Shown here: piece after piece, positions 17,907-27,156 of the stretch | How the letters are laid out: the number at the start of each line of letters is the position of its first letter | Numbering within the stretch: the first letter of the stretch is position 1 | Assembly: GCF_030269545.1 (NCBI RefSeq) | Contig: NZ_BSTN01000012.1 | Span: 124,001-188,000, forward strand | From: Actinomadura sp. NBRC 104425 | Lineage (GTDB): Bacteria; Actinomycetota; Actinomycetes; Streptosporangiales; Streptosporangiaceae | Direction: 5' to 3' | DNA length: 64,000 nt | The notes under the pieces: generated by a model | Databases searched by the model: none | Told to the model about the DNA's origin: nothing | Seen by the model: only the letters and a program-made list of their open reading frames with translations | Translations under genes and position numbers: made by a program

Positions 17907-18428
17907 ATGCAGGACGTGGTGCTGGCGCTGCTGGCCAAGGAGCCCGCGCACGGGTACGAGCTGCGCGCCAGGCTGCAGCACGCGCTCGGCCCGCTCGGCG
18001 ACGACCTCAACGCCGGGCAGGTGTACGTGACGCTGCGGCGCCTGGAGAAGGCGGGGCTGGTGACCGTCCGGCTCGTCGGGCAGACCGACCGGCCCGACCG
18101 CAAGGTCTACGAACTGACGCCGACGGGCCAAGAACGCGTGACCCGCTGGCTGGCCGACGTGGACCGGGCGCCCCGTCCGGCGCCCACCGACCTCTACCTG
18201 AAGCTCGTGGCCGCCGCCTCGTCCGGGCTGGCCGACCCCGTGGACATCGTCGACGCCCAGCGGCGCGAACTGCTGCGACGGCTGGCGGACGTCCAGCGGG
18301 CCGCGCTCGCCCAGCCCGCCGGATCCGGCCCGGCGCTGCTCCTGGAAGGCGCCGTCCTGCGGCTGCAGGCCGACCTGCGCTGGCTGGACGCGTGCGCCGC
18401 GCACTGGGCCGACCGCCCGCGGGGCTGA
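17907..18428 (+). CDS. PadR-family transcriptional regulator
   Basis: A 173-residue regulator. The N-terminal winged helix shows the PadR signature: LALLAKEPAHGYELRARL, then GQVYVTLRRLEKAGLV and YELTPTGQERV. It is followed by a helical dimerisation half (about 95-170). It is the first gene of an operon with the ABC ATPase (GTG 20 bases downstream) and the FtsX-like permease. The usual arrangement is a PadR repressor controlling an efflux or lipoprotein/peptide ABC pump and its own promoter. The ligand is unknown. Confidence 0.9.
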   Translation: MQDVVLALLAKEPAHGYELRARLQHALGPLGDDLNAGQVYVTLRRLEKAGLVTVRLVGQTDRPDRKVYELTPTGQERVTRWLADVDRAPRPAPTDLYLKLVAAASSGLADPVDIVDAQRRELLRRLADVQRAALAQPAGSGPALLLEGAVLRLQADLRWLDACAAHWADRPRG

Positions 18429-18448
18429 CCGGAGAGAAGTGAGGAACC

Positions 18449-19180
<732 letters not shown>

Positions 19181-19181
19181 C

Positions 19182-20906
19182 ATGGGACGCCTCCTGCTCG
19201 CCTTCCGCCTGGCCTGGCGCGACCTGCGGCGGCACCGCGCCCAGGCGTTCTGGCTGCTGGTGGCGATCGCGGCCACCACGACGACGCTGACGCTCGGCCT
19301 GCTGGTACGCAACGCGGCCGACGCCCCGTGGGACCGCACCCGCGCCGCGACCGCGGGCCCCGACGCCGTCGCCACCGCCTCCGACGCCCGGGCTCTGGCG
19401 GCCCTGGCGAAGGCCGACGGCGTGGCCGACGCCGTCCGGCCGTTCCCGACCTTCGCCGTGCGCCTCGGCGTGCGGGACGTCCAGGTCAACGCCGTCGTCC
19501 AGGGCCGCGACACCGCGCCGAGCCGGATCGACCGCCCCTACGTCACCTCGGGCTCGTGGCTGCGCCGCGGCTCGGTCGTCGTGGAGCGGGCGTTCGCCGA
19601 GGCTCTGCGCGTCCGCCCCGGCGACCAGGTCACTGCGGGCGGACGCCGCTTCACCGTCGCCGGGATCGCCGTGACGACCGGCCGGGCGCCTTACCCGTCG
19701 TCCGCACCGGGCCTGATCTGGACGACCCGCGCCGACGCCGCCCGCCTGCCCGCGCTCGCGCAGCGGCGGCTGACCATGCCGCTGCGCCTGGAGGACCCGT
19801 CCGCCGCCCCGGCCTTCGCCGCCCGCCACCCGGGCGTCACGCCCTGGCAGGCCCTGTCCGAGTACGCCACCGCCGAGCTCCGCCTGGCCGACAACGCGCT
19901 GATCACCGGTTCCTGGGCGCTGGCGATCCTCGCGGGTCTGTGCGTCGCCCTGCTGGTCGGCGGCCGTCTCGCCGAGCAGAGCCGCCGCGTCGGACTCCTC
20001 AAGGCCGCCGGGGCGACACCGGCCGTCGTCGCCCTCGCCCTCCTGGCCGAGCACCTGTTCATCGCGGTCGCCGCCGCCGTCGTCGGGCTGCTCGCGGGCT
20101 GGGCCGCCTCGCCCCTGCTGACGGGTCCGAACGCGGGCTTGCTCGCGTCCGGTGACACCGCCCCCACCTTCGGCGTCGTCGCCGCCGTCCTGCTGCTCGC
20201 GCTGGGCGTCACCGCGACGGCCACCGCGTTCCCGGCGCTGCGCGGCGCCCGCGTCACCACGGCGCAAGCCCTGCGCGACCCCGTGCGCCCGCCGCGCCGC
20301 CTCGGGGTGCCGTCCGGGCTGCCGGTCACCCTGCTGCTCGGCCTGCGCATCGCCGCGCGCCGCGTCCGCCGCACGGTCCTGGCCGCACTCAGCACCGCCG
20401 TCACCGTCGCCATGATCGTCGCCGCGCTCGCCATGAACCGGGACGTGGCCCGCATGGACAACCGGGCGACCGGGCCCGACTTCGTCCCGGGGGCGGGCAA
20501 TCCCGTCACCGAACGCGTCAGCCAGATCGTCCTGGTGCTCGCCGTCGCGATGCTGCTGCTCGCCGCGGTCAACGCCGTCCTCACCGCATGGGCCACGTCC
20601 CTGGACACCCTGCGCACCTCGGCGCTCGCCCGAGCCCTGGGCGCGACGCCACGTCAGATCACCAGCGGCCTCGTCGCCGCCCACATGCTGCCCGCCGCCG
20701 CGGCCGCCGCCGGCGGTATACCACTGGGCCTGGCGGTGTACGCGGCGGCCCGCGCCGTCGGGCATTCTTCGGCGTCCGGCCACGTCCCGATCCTGTGGCT
20801 GGCCGCCGTCCTCCCCACGGCACTGGCGGCCATCGCCGCCCTGACCGCCATCCCCGTCAGACAAGCCGCCACCCGCCCCATAGCACCAACACTCACAACC
20901 ACCTGA
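19182..20906 (+). CDS. FtsX-like ABC transporter permease
   Basis: The membrane partner of the preceding ATPase, starting one base after its stop. The 574 residues hold an N-terminal helix (about 18-40) and a periplasmic-facing domain of about 190 residues. Three helices near 240-365 form the first FtsX core (LFIAVAAAVVGLLAGW). A short loop and a second set of helices follow (about 385-560). The fusion of two FtsX modules in one chain is common in actinobacterial permeases. Together with the PadR gene it makes a regulated export system of unknown substrate. Confidence 0.85.
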   Translation: MGRLLLAFRLAWRDLRRHRAQAFWLLVAIAATTTTLTLGLLVRNAADAPWDRTRAATAGPDAVATASDARALAALAKADGVADAVRPFPTFAVRLGVRDVQVNAVVQGRDTAPSRIDRPYVTSGSWLRRGSVVVERAFAEALRVRPGDQVTAGGRRFTVAGIAVTTGRAPYPSSAPGLIWTTRADAARLPALAQRRLTMPLRLEDPSAAPAFAARHPGVTPWQALSEYATAELRLADNALITGSWALAILAGLCVALLVGGRLAEQSRRVGLLKAAGATPAVVALALLAEHLFIAVAAAVVGLLAGWAASPLLTGPNAGLLASGDTAPTFGVVAAVLLLALGVTATATAFPALRGARVTTAQALRDPVRPPRRLGVPSGLPVTLLLGLRIAARRVRRTVLAALSTAVTVAMIVAALAMNRDVARMDNRATGPDFVPGAGNPVTERVSQIVLVLAVAMLLLAAVNAVLTAWATSLDTLRTSALARALGATPRQITSGLVAAHMLPAAAAAAGGIPLGLAVYAAARAVGHSSASGHVPILWLAAVLPTALAAIAALTAIPVRQAATRPIAPTLTTT

Positions 20907-20961
20907 AAATGCAGCACCCACTCAACCGTCAACACGGCCCCACAGGCCCGGAACACACACA

Positions 20962-21060
20962 GCCGCCCCCCATCGCGACAGACAACCGCACACAACGCGA
21001 CATCCACGTCAGGGGCCGCACCCCACCTACCCAGACACCCCACCGAAACCAGCTGCCAGA
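20962..21060. repeat. Decayed duplicate of the 3' end of the 21276-21659 gene
   Basis: The segment 20962-21060 is a diverged direct copy of 21231-21330. It shares long blocks such as CAACCGCACACAACGCGAC, GTCAGGG-CCG and CCCAGACACC. The source segment covers the stop codon and last codons of the downstream-strand gene plus its 3' flank. The rest of 20907-21275 has an unusual A/C-rich composition on this strand and no gene I can support. Confidence 0.65.
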
Positions 21061-21275
21061 ACAACGACACTGCGCCACGCCATGGCCGTCACCACACTGA
21101 CCGCCACCCCCACCAAGCTCCCGCCACCCGCCCCGACACAGCGCCCCATCCAACCACCTGCAACCGTGAGCAACCCCGGCCACCGCAGAACACCCACCCG
21201 CAGGCCCGGACCGATCACACCAACGCAAGCAGCCGCCCCATAGCGGACAGGCAACCGCACACAACGCGACGGAAG

Positions 21276-21659
21276 TCAGGGCCGACGCATACCCACCTGC
21301 CCAGACACCACCGGAACCTGCTGCTGGCCCGACGCGTTGCGCCGAGCAAGGGCCAGCTCGCGTTCGAGCCGCCGCTTCTCCTGCTCCAACGCCTGGATGG
21401 ACTCCGCGTGCTCGTCCCGCAGCTCACGCAGCTCGCGCCGCAATCCGACGGCCCGCCTGATCCCGACCGTCGCGATCGCCGCACCGGCCATGAACACGAC
21501 GGCGACCACGGCACCCGCCATGAACACCTGCCACTCGGCCGCGACCCCCGGCACGGCCTCCCCGAACACCGTGAGCTCAGCGTCGCCGGTGTTGTCCGCG
21601 ATGACGCCGGCCCCCACTACCAGCGCGGCGGCCATGATCAGCAACCCCAAGAAGACCAT
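21276..21659 (-). CDS. Two-helix membrane protein with cytosolic coiled coil
   Basis: A 127-residue protein. A first hydrophobic helix (residues 1-22) and a second (about 44-67) are separated by a short acidic loop (DNTGDAELTVFG). A Glu/Arg/Leu-rich coiled coil follows (about 72-108, RRELRELRDEHAESIQALEQ) and then a short Gln/Gly tail. The layout resembles LapA-like or other small actinobacterial envelope proteins known only as hypothetical. A GAGGAGA element precedes the ATG. Its 3' end is duplicated downstream at 20962-21060. Function unknown. Confidence 0.7.
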   Translation of the reverse strand: MVFLGLLIMAAALVVGAGVIADNTGDAELTVFGEAVPGVAAEWQVFMAGAVVAVVFMAGAAIATVGIRRAVGLRRELRELRDEHAESIQALEQEKRRLERELALARRNASGQQQVPVVSGQVGMRRP

Positions 21660-22182
21660 GCGGAGGGTTCTCCTCTCCGTCGCGGGGAGATCTCAGCTGG
21701 AAAGGGAGCCTAGACCGTTCCCATTTACGACGCCATCCCCACGCGCGACTTTCATCCGCCGCACCCCCGACCTGCAGCAAGCTCCCGACCCGCTGCCACG
21801 TCCCGGCTTCAACCTCCGAACAGAATCACTCCCGAAACAGCCACCTGAACGACGACCCCTCCCGCTTATCGCGGAGCCCGAAAGGCTGTCACAGCGCAAG
21901 CGCCACTGACAGACAAATATCACCACGACAGCGGAAGATCGCACTCACATGAGGGTCAACATGAAAAGCAGCACCGCACCACGCGCACGCGGGGCATCAC
22001 CCCTGCCGATATACCCAACAGGCCCTTCTCCCAGAAAGAAATGGTCCTGCGCATCATAAGACCAGAACACGCCGCATTCCACCGGCCTTCGATCACGGCC
22101 CGCTACAGCGAGACCCCGCGCGACCAGCGCCTATCCTCTCAACCACGCGCACGGACGGCTTGCGCCGTAGGACGTCCGCGCA
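21660..22182. other. Gene-poor stretch
   Basis: No gene I can support. It is poorer in G+C than the core genes and its open frames lack ribosome-binding sites and codon bias. The left end holds the promoter of the two-helix membrane protein. Confidence 0.4.
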
Positions 22183-22431
22183 CTATCTCACAATGCGTTC
22201 AGGATCGGTCCCAGGAGCGAATACGGCGAGCCTGCTCGGCTCCCGATCGGCCCCCATGTCCCTTTCCCACCCTACGGCATGGGCCACGACGCAGTCCTGA
22301 TTACTGCCGCTTTCCAAAATCAGACACAGGGCGGCCGCAGCAAGGCCGGAGTTATCAATGCGAATCCGCTCTTCCTCAGCCGGGGCGGCACAACGGAATA
22401 CAAGCCCGTCGTACTCAACCCTGATTTTCAT
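22183..22431 (-). CDS. Hypothetical protein (82 aa)
   Basis: An 82-residue frame from an ATG at 22431 with a normal, non-repetitive composition (starts MKIRVEYDGLVFRCAAPAEEE, with a later NSGLAAAALCLIL helix), unlike the Arg/Pro-rich shadows nearby. I do not recognise a family. The Shine-Dalgarno sequence is weak (GAAG), and the surrounding DNA is a mobile-element graveyard, so it may be a real small accessory gene or a remnant. Confidence 0.4.
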   Translation of the reverse strand: MKIRVEYDGLVFRCAAPAEEERIRIDNSGLAAAALCLILESGSNQDCVVAHAVGWERDMGADREPSRLAVFAPGTDPERIVR

Positions 22432-23214
22432 GGCTTCAACGGCCGATGTAGACGACGTCGATGCGGGACTGCCTGCGTCCGCCCCGCCAGGCCGTGCGCG
22501 TACGCAGCAACAACTGACTGTGACTGACGGTGTAAGCCCAGGCGGTGAAGACCCGACCGCAACGAAAGAGCTCTGCGCCGGGCACGAAGGGTGTCCAGCC
22601 AATGCTGCACACGCTGACACCAATCCTCCCAGACCACCCCCCACACCCGCCCCGACACCAACATCCGGCACCCCGACCAAATGTTGGGCGAACAGATGCA
22701 ACCACTGCGGCCGCCCCACCGATAGCCTCCGTGAGCCGTCCGAGCCGTAGGCCGTCCGGACGCAACCGAACGGCGGGATGACATGAGCCGTCGCGCTGTG
22801 CTTGGAAGCACCGCTTATCCCCCGCAAGACACTGGCCGGATGCGCCTCGCAACCGTACGCGGGGACACCCGAAGCACCGGTGGCGCTCACATGAGCCCTT
22901 GACCAGCTCGTGAAGACCGTCCGCCCCCTCCCCACCACGCGAGCCGAGTCCGCGCCGGACTCTCGCCCGCAGTGCAGGACGACGACCGCACGAGGAACGC
23001 GGCATGGGACGCGCGGTGTGCATGATGGTCACGCCAACCGGAGCGTTCCTCGGTGCCCCCCCGATGAACCTATGCCTTCATGTGTGGCTGGGGCGGCAGC
23101 CGGGTCGTCCGCCGCCTGCTGCAGTCCGGTAGCTTCGCCGCCATTGGCGAGCGAGCGGCGGGCGGCCCCGCCGCGGACCAGGAGTGGCGAAGCCGCCCGG
23201 CCGACGCCGCACGT
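22432..23214. other. Accessory DNA without a clear gene
   Basis: Open frames on both strands have unusual composition and no recognisable domain. Their position beside the IS5-like remnants at 23215-23853 suggests decayed horizontally acquired DNA. Confidence 0.4.
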
Positions 23215-23274
23215 GTGCGAATGCCGCATCAACCGGCTCAAGCAATGACGCGGTGTCGCCATCCGCCTCGCCCG
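23215..23274 (+). pseudogene. Remnant of an IS5-type transposase
   Basis: Translation gives VCECRINRLKQ, then a stop codon, then RGVAIRLA. This resembles the IS5/IS4-family block that in intact transposases reads like ERRINRLKQWRG.AT, with the Trp codon turned into TGA here. Only about 20 codons are recognisable. The matching last part of such a transposase (FDELAVRYQATVHIATINE) appears further on, inside the small element at 23345-23567. Confidence 0.55.
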
Positions 23275-23344
23275 CTCGCCCGGCACTGCCGGGCCGGTAT
23301 CCCCCTGATCACAGCACTGCCGCAAATCCACCATGAGCCGCCTA

Positions 23345-23567
23345 GGGCCTGTCTCGAAGTGTGATGAGTGGCGGCAAGTCGCACGCCGGACGCAGTGAGG
23401 CATCGCGGCCGCGATCTGCGAACCAGCCGATCAGGCGGGCGGCCGGCGCCGGCGCGGCGTGCGCGGTGGCCGACCACCCGGGTTCGACGAGCTCGCCGTC
23501 CGCTACCAGGCCACCGTCCACATCGCCACCATCAACGAACGGCTCCGGCCAACTTCGAAACACGCCC
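23345..23567 (+). mobile_element. Small IS5-like element, family A, copy 1 (223 bp)
   Basis: The left end GGGCCTGTCTCGAAGTGTG (23345-23363) and the inverted right end CCAACTTCGAAACACGCCC (23549-23567) match at 15 of 19 positions and are flanked by TA (23343-23344, 23568-23569). The right part encodes the last codons of an IS5-type transposase (FDELAVRYQATVHIATINE, then RLRP). It is therefore an internal-deletion derivative that needs a transposase from elsewhere. Copies 2 and 3 are at 34949 and about 56075. Confidence 0.75.
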
Positions 23568-23601
23568 TAACACGACCCAGTGACGCGACTACCCGGCGCT
23601 A

Positions 23602-23853
23602 GAGTGTGTCCGGTGGATCATGACGGGCCCGCAGCAGTGCGGTGACCAGGGCGACCCCGACCATGTTGCTCCGTCGGCAGGGCGGCCACCGCACCGGTCC
23701 GCTCGCACACGACGGCGGCGAAGCCGCAGACTATGCCCGCCGGGGCCTCCCATAGCAGGGCGGGTGTTGCGGCCGGTTCCGCCCAGCACGCAGCGGACGA
23801 CCTGGCCCCACCCGCACTCAAGAGCCGGATGCCAAGATCCACCGGACATGGCC
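23602..23853 (+). mobile_element. Small IS5-like element, family B, copy 1 (about 250 bp)
   Basis: Terminal repeats share the exact 13-mer TGTCCGGTGGATC (23607-23619), inverted as GATCCACCGGACA (23836-23848). The left end sits in a CTAG context, the target of IS5-type elements. The interior is not coding. An inverted copy lies at 26186-26398 and a degenerate one ends at 60023. Confidence 0.7.
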
Positions 23854-23991
23854 GAGGCAGCCCGCCCGGCCACACGACCGCCACCTCGGGGCGACCTCAG
23901 CCACTGGGGGCACAGCGGTGCGGGGCCGTTGCGTTCGTCGCTCGTGGGCAGGTGCGAGCGCAGCAGCGTGCGACTCACCAGGTGATCCGCT

Positions 23992-25326
23992 CTACTTCAC
24001 CCTGCGGCGTGCGCCCTGGCGGCCTCTGCTGGCTCGGCGCTTACCGGGTTGGCGGGACGGCTTGGCGACACGGCCCCCGGCTCCTCTGGCGCGCGAACCA
24101 CCGAGAGTCGCGGGGCGGCGCCCCACGCGGGCTGGGGCCCTGCCACTACGTGAGGACGCCGACTTGCCCTTCGATGTCGGCGCGCCCTTCGCCGCTTTGG
24201 CGAGGGACGAAAGGTCCGCGGTTCTCGCGACGGCCTCGGCCCGGGCGATTTGCTTCCTCGCCTTGACGACACGCTTGCGTCCAGACCCGCTCCGCGCGAT
24301 GCGCGCCGCCATGCCCTGGCTGCTGAGCCCCGAATTGGCGACCCGCATGCGCCGTGTCCACGTCCCCAGGTGCGCCGCGATCAGCAGCAGGACGAGGGCG
24401 ATGGCCACACTCGTACCCCACTGGAGGCTCTCGGGCGCTGCGACGTTCTGGGCCTTGGGCCGGCTCTGGTCGGCCACCTGCGGCGCGGGATACGTCAGGC
24501 CGGGTGTCGCTCCGTCCGGCTGGACCGAGGGCAAGGTCACCGGAGAGGCGTTGTTGAAAGGCGTCAGCGGCGTCGAGCCACGGGACGTGCTCCCCGGCAA
24601 GGACGGCACGGAACTGGACGGTGAGGAGGTGTTGGAACCGCCGCTTCCACCACTGCTGCTGCCCTTGACGGTCACGCTCGCCGACGCATAACCCGAGTAG
24701 ACCGACCCTCCGGATCCGTCGGAACGCTTGGCCCGCACCCGCACCGGGATCGTCCCGCTGGTGCCGGACGGCACGCTGAACGTGGTGGAGCAGCTCGTCC
24801 CCGAGCACAGCCCGTCCACCGTCCCGCTCTTGGAGCCGACGGACCCGGCACTGATCGAGTATCCGGTGAGGTCGTTCTCCAGCCCTTTGTTCCAGCGAAC
24901 GGTGAGCTTGCTACCCGTGACCGAAGCCGACAGGCCCCCCGGTGTCGCGGGCGGGACCCGCGCGTAGAAATTGCGAGTCGCCTTGGTGCTCCACGACAGC
25001 AGGACCTTCTCCTGCAGCTTCACCTCGTAACGGCCGTTGTCACCGAGTGCCGCGGTTCCGCTCAGGCTCTCGGTGCGCAGGCTGTCCTTGGAGTCGACGA
25101 CCTGCTCGTTACCGTTCGGGCTGACGACCACCAACCGCCAGGCGGTCAGCACCTCCGTGGTGGCCGAGACGGTGACCGAGCTACCGCTGCGGATCACGGC
25201 GCCGTCGCTGGGACTGGTGATCCCGGCGCTGGCCGCGTAGGCCGGAACGGCGGTGCCGAGAATCGGGACGCTCATCGCAAGGGGTGCCGTGAGCACGACT
25301 GCACCGATCCTGCGAATCCAGGTCAC
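23992..25326 (-). CDS. Secreted Fn3-domain protein with C-terminal TM and basic tail (tad locus)
   Basis: A 444-residue envelope protein. A signal peptide ends near AVPAYAASA (residue 32). A beta-rich region (about 35-120) is followed by a fibronectin type III-like module (about 125-220; PPATPGGLSASVTGSKLTVRW, then YSGYASASV). A Ser/Pro/Thr/Gly-rich linker comes next (about 225-295), then one hydrophobic helix at about 300-320 (SVAIALVLLLIAAHL). A tail of more than 100 residues very rich in Arg, Lys, Ala, Ser and Gly ends the chain. The topology predicts an exported head and a strongly basic cytosolic tail. It is next to the tad minor pilin genes in the same direction, so it may belong to the pilus system, though it has its own 240-base upstream region. 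No enzyme motif is visible. Confidence 0.7.
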   Translation of the reverse strand: MTWIRRIGAVVLTAPLAMSVPILGTAVPAYAASAGITSPSDGAVIRSGSSVTVSATTEVLTAWRLVVVSPNGNEQVVDSKDSLRTESLSGTAALGDNGRYEVKLQEKVLLSWSTKATRNFYARVPPATPGGLSASVTGSKLTVRWNKGLENDLTGYSISAGSVGSKSGTVDGLCSGTSCSTTFSVPSGTSGTIPVRVRAKRSDGSGGSVYSGYASASVTVKGSSSGGSGGSNTSSPSSSVPSLPGSTSRGSTPLTPFNNASPVTLPSVQPDGATPGLTYPAPQVADQSRPKAQNVAAPESLQWGTSVAIALVLLLIAAHLGTWTRRMRVANSGLSSQGMAARIARSGSGRKRVVKARKQIARAEAVARTADLSSLAKAAKGAPTSKGKSASSRSGRAPARVGRRPATLGGSRARGAGGRVAKPSRQPGKRRASRGRQGARRRVK

Positions 25327-25568
25327 GGCCTCAATCCCTCCATCGGACGATCCGCCGACTTCGCTCCGTCCGCCGAACCCTGCCCGGCCATCCGGCAGGC
25401 GGCCGAGGAGACCGCTCCGTGTCTGGTGATTCCGGGGGGGCTGAGGGCAGCGTAACGTACCAGCGGGTAACCCACGTCACAGTATGGCGACAATGTCGCG
25501 TCGTCGATGGCCGTCCCCGGTCGTCGACACCTCGCGCGCACGATCACCGCCTGCTATTGACGCCCCGT

Positions 25569-25955
25569 TCAACGAGTCGGGTGTGGTAAGGGTACGCTTT
25601 CTGACTTTGCGGGACCACCCCGGGCCCGGGAAACGATCCGGATATCGCCGATCGCCACGGCCCCTGTGACCGCCATGGTCACCGATACATCGACGATGTC
25701 TCCTCGTACCCGGCAGCTCTTCAGCCGCCCACCGAAACCGCGCACAACGATCGCGGCACTCCTGCAGGCTTCACCGGCTCCCTCGGCGACTCGCGCCGCC
25801 GCGGCCAGCGCGGCGAGATCCGCCGCAGCGTCCGCCCGGTGCCGCGCCACCCGTACACCGCCCACGGTCATGGCCGCCACGGCCGAAAACCACAGGATCG
25901 CCATGAAGGCGACCGACCACAGCGTCCCCGCCCCTTCATCACCCGCGCTCTTCAT
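25569..25955 (-). CDS. TadE-like / Rv3654c-family pilus-associated protein
   Basis: A 128-residue protein with a short hydrophilic head (MKSAGDEGAGTLW), one hydrophobic helix (about 14-34) and a helical Ala/Arg-rich region (RHRADAAADLAALAAAARVAEG) that is the hallmark of the Rv3654c-type TadE-like family. The GxGT.W context before the helix resembles a type IV prepilin cleavage site. A good AAGGGAG precedes the ATG at 25955. In M. tuberculosis the homologue directly follows the TadE gene; here about 830 bases of element remnants lie between them. It is probably a minor pseudopilin or assembly factor. Confidence 0.8.
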   Translation of the reverse strand: MKSAGDEGAGTLWSVAFMAILWFSAVAAMTVGGVRVARHRADAAADLAALAAAARVAEGAGEACRSAAIVVRGFGGRLKSCRVRGDIVDVSVTMAVTGAVAIGDIRIVSRARGGPAKSESVPLPHPTR

Positions 25956-26185
25956 GTGACAACTCCCTTCCAGCACGTCCGCCAACAGGCAGCAGGCAGC
26001 CCTCAACCTGCTGGCGGCCCCTGCACATACTCCGCAGAACTGAGCTGTAGGCCCCCTGTGCTGCGGCGGCTTCGCCCCAAGGGGTGTTTCCGGCTCAGCA
26101 GGGGCTTCGCCCTGAGGACGACCGCGCCCCGGTCATGCCCCCGGCGCAGAGCAACGACGGTCCGATCACGCCTTCCCGCCTGCTA

Positions 26186-26398
26186 GGCCACGTCCGGGGA
26201 TCTTGCATCCAGCTCTTGAGTGCGGGTTGCAGGGCGCCGGCCGGGGCATCCGCTGCGTGCTTGCGGGTCTGCGGCTTCGCCGCCGTCATGTGCGGGCGGA
26301 CCGGTGCGGCGGCCGCCCTGCCGACGGAGCAACTGTGGTCGGGATCGCCCCGGTCACCGCACTGCTGCGAGCCCATCATGATCCACCGGACACACCTC
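26186..26398 (-). mobile_element. Small IS5-like element, family B, copy 2 (213 bp), inserted in the tad locus
   Basis: An inverted copy of the 23602-23853 element: nearly the whole interior aligns on the opposite strand. The ends are flanked by TA inside CTAG on both sides (26183-26186 and 26398-26401). Directly to the right, about 26400-26440 repeats the element end once more (GGCCACGTCCGGTGTCTCTT, then GGCATCCAGCTCT), so there was either a nested insertion or an imperfect event. The rest of 25956-26599 contains no gene I can support. Confidence 0.7.
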
Positions 26399-26599
26399 TA
26401 GGCCACGTCCGGTGTCTCTTGGCATCCAGCTCTAGAGTTCTAGAGTGCGGGTGGAGGCGCAGCCAACGACAGCTACAGCCCGCTCGCGCCTCCCAGCCCG
26501 GTAGCAGCGGCGGCTCGGTCATGCCTCCCGGCCCTGCATCGGCCACGGCCTATTGACGGCTGTGGTCTGGCGGCGGCTGCGGCTGAGCCACGTCTCTGG

Positions 26600-26823
26600 C
26601 CCGGTAGCGGCTGTGGGCTGGTCATGGCACCCCACCCGGCAAAAGCTGCAGGCCGGTCAAAGTCCCCCGCCCAGCAGCGGCTACGGGTCGCTGGTGACTC
26701 CTAGCCCGGTAGCGCTGCGACCTAGTCATGGCACCCCACCCGGCAAAGGCTGCAGGCCGGTCAAAGTCCCCCACCCAGCAGCGGCTACGGGTCGCTGGTG
26801 ACTCCTGGCTCGGTGGCGGCTGT
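26600..26823. repeat. 104-bp tandem repeat overlapping the tadE 3' end
   Basis: Two nearly identical units with a 104-base period (GTCATGGCACCCCACCCGGC at 26621 and 26725) and a partial third. Each contains CAGCAGCGGCTACGGGTCGC followed by TGGTGACTCC; in the last unit this covers the stop codon and final codons of tadE (26785). So the end of tadE has been duplicated downstream of the gene. The units are far too long and alike in arrangement to be CRISPR repeats, and no spacer structure exists. Confidence 0.8.
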
Positions 26824-27156
26824 GGCGTGCGCTCTGATCAGGAGAGGGGGTAGGCCGCCGGCGGACGGCGGACGGGTGGGGACGGTCACGTCGACGCGGG
26901 TCCTTTCTCTGGTGCGGCTGATTCTGATCTGGGCGCCGGGCGGCAGGGCCCGGGCGACGGCGGCGCGGACCGCCGGTAGGGGTTCGCCGCGGGCCGCCGC
27001 CCGGGCGCCGCTTCGTGCCGCGTCCGTGCAGGCCACCTGGGTCGACGCGATCCGGATCGCCCAGAGTGAGACGGCCAGGACCAGCACCAGGGCGGGGAGG
27101 GCCACGGCGATCTCCGCCGTGACCATGCCGCCGTCCTGGGGGCGACGGGCGCTCAT
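26785..27156 (-). CDS. tadE: TadE-family minor pilin (Rv3655c type)
   Basis: A 123-residue TadE-like protein. The head MSARRPQDGGMVTAEIAVALPAL carries the prepilin-type site (G before M, with Glu at +5), followed by a hydrophobic helix and the conserved ACTDAARSGARAAARGE block. The rest is a short beta-rich periplasmic domain. The ATG at 27156 overlaps the stop codon of the pilin gene (ATGA), so the two are translationally coupled. The last five codons lie inside the 104-base tandem repeat, which may have altered the natural C-terminus. Confidence 0.82.
   Translation of the reverse strand: MSARRPQDGGMVTAEIAVALPALVLVLAVSLWAIRIASTQVACTDAARSGARAAARGEPLPAVRAAVARALPPGAQIRISRTRERTRVDVTVPTRPPSAGGLPPLLIRAHATAATEPGVTSDP

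Noticed and set aside
22428-22811. A 127-codon minus-strand frame that might be a transposase fragment
   Set aside because: Trp/Arg-rich segments looked suggestive, but no transposase motif (DDE, HTH) can be identified and there is no start signal.
26600-26823. CRISPR-like array
   Set aside because: The units are 104 bases long and contiguous, without spacers, and include the end of tadE. This is a tandem duplication.
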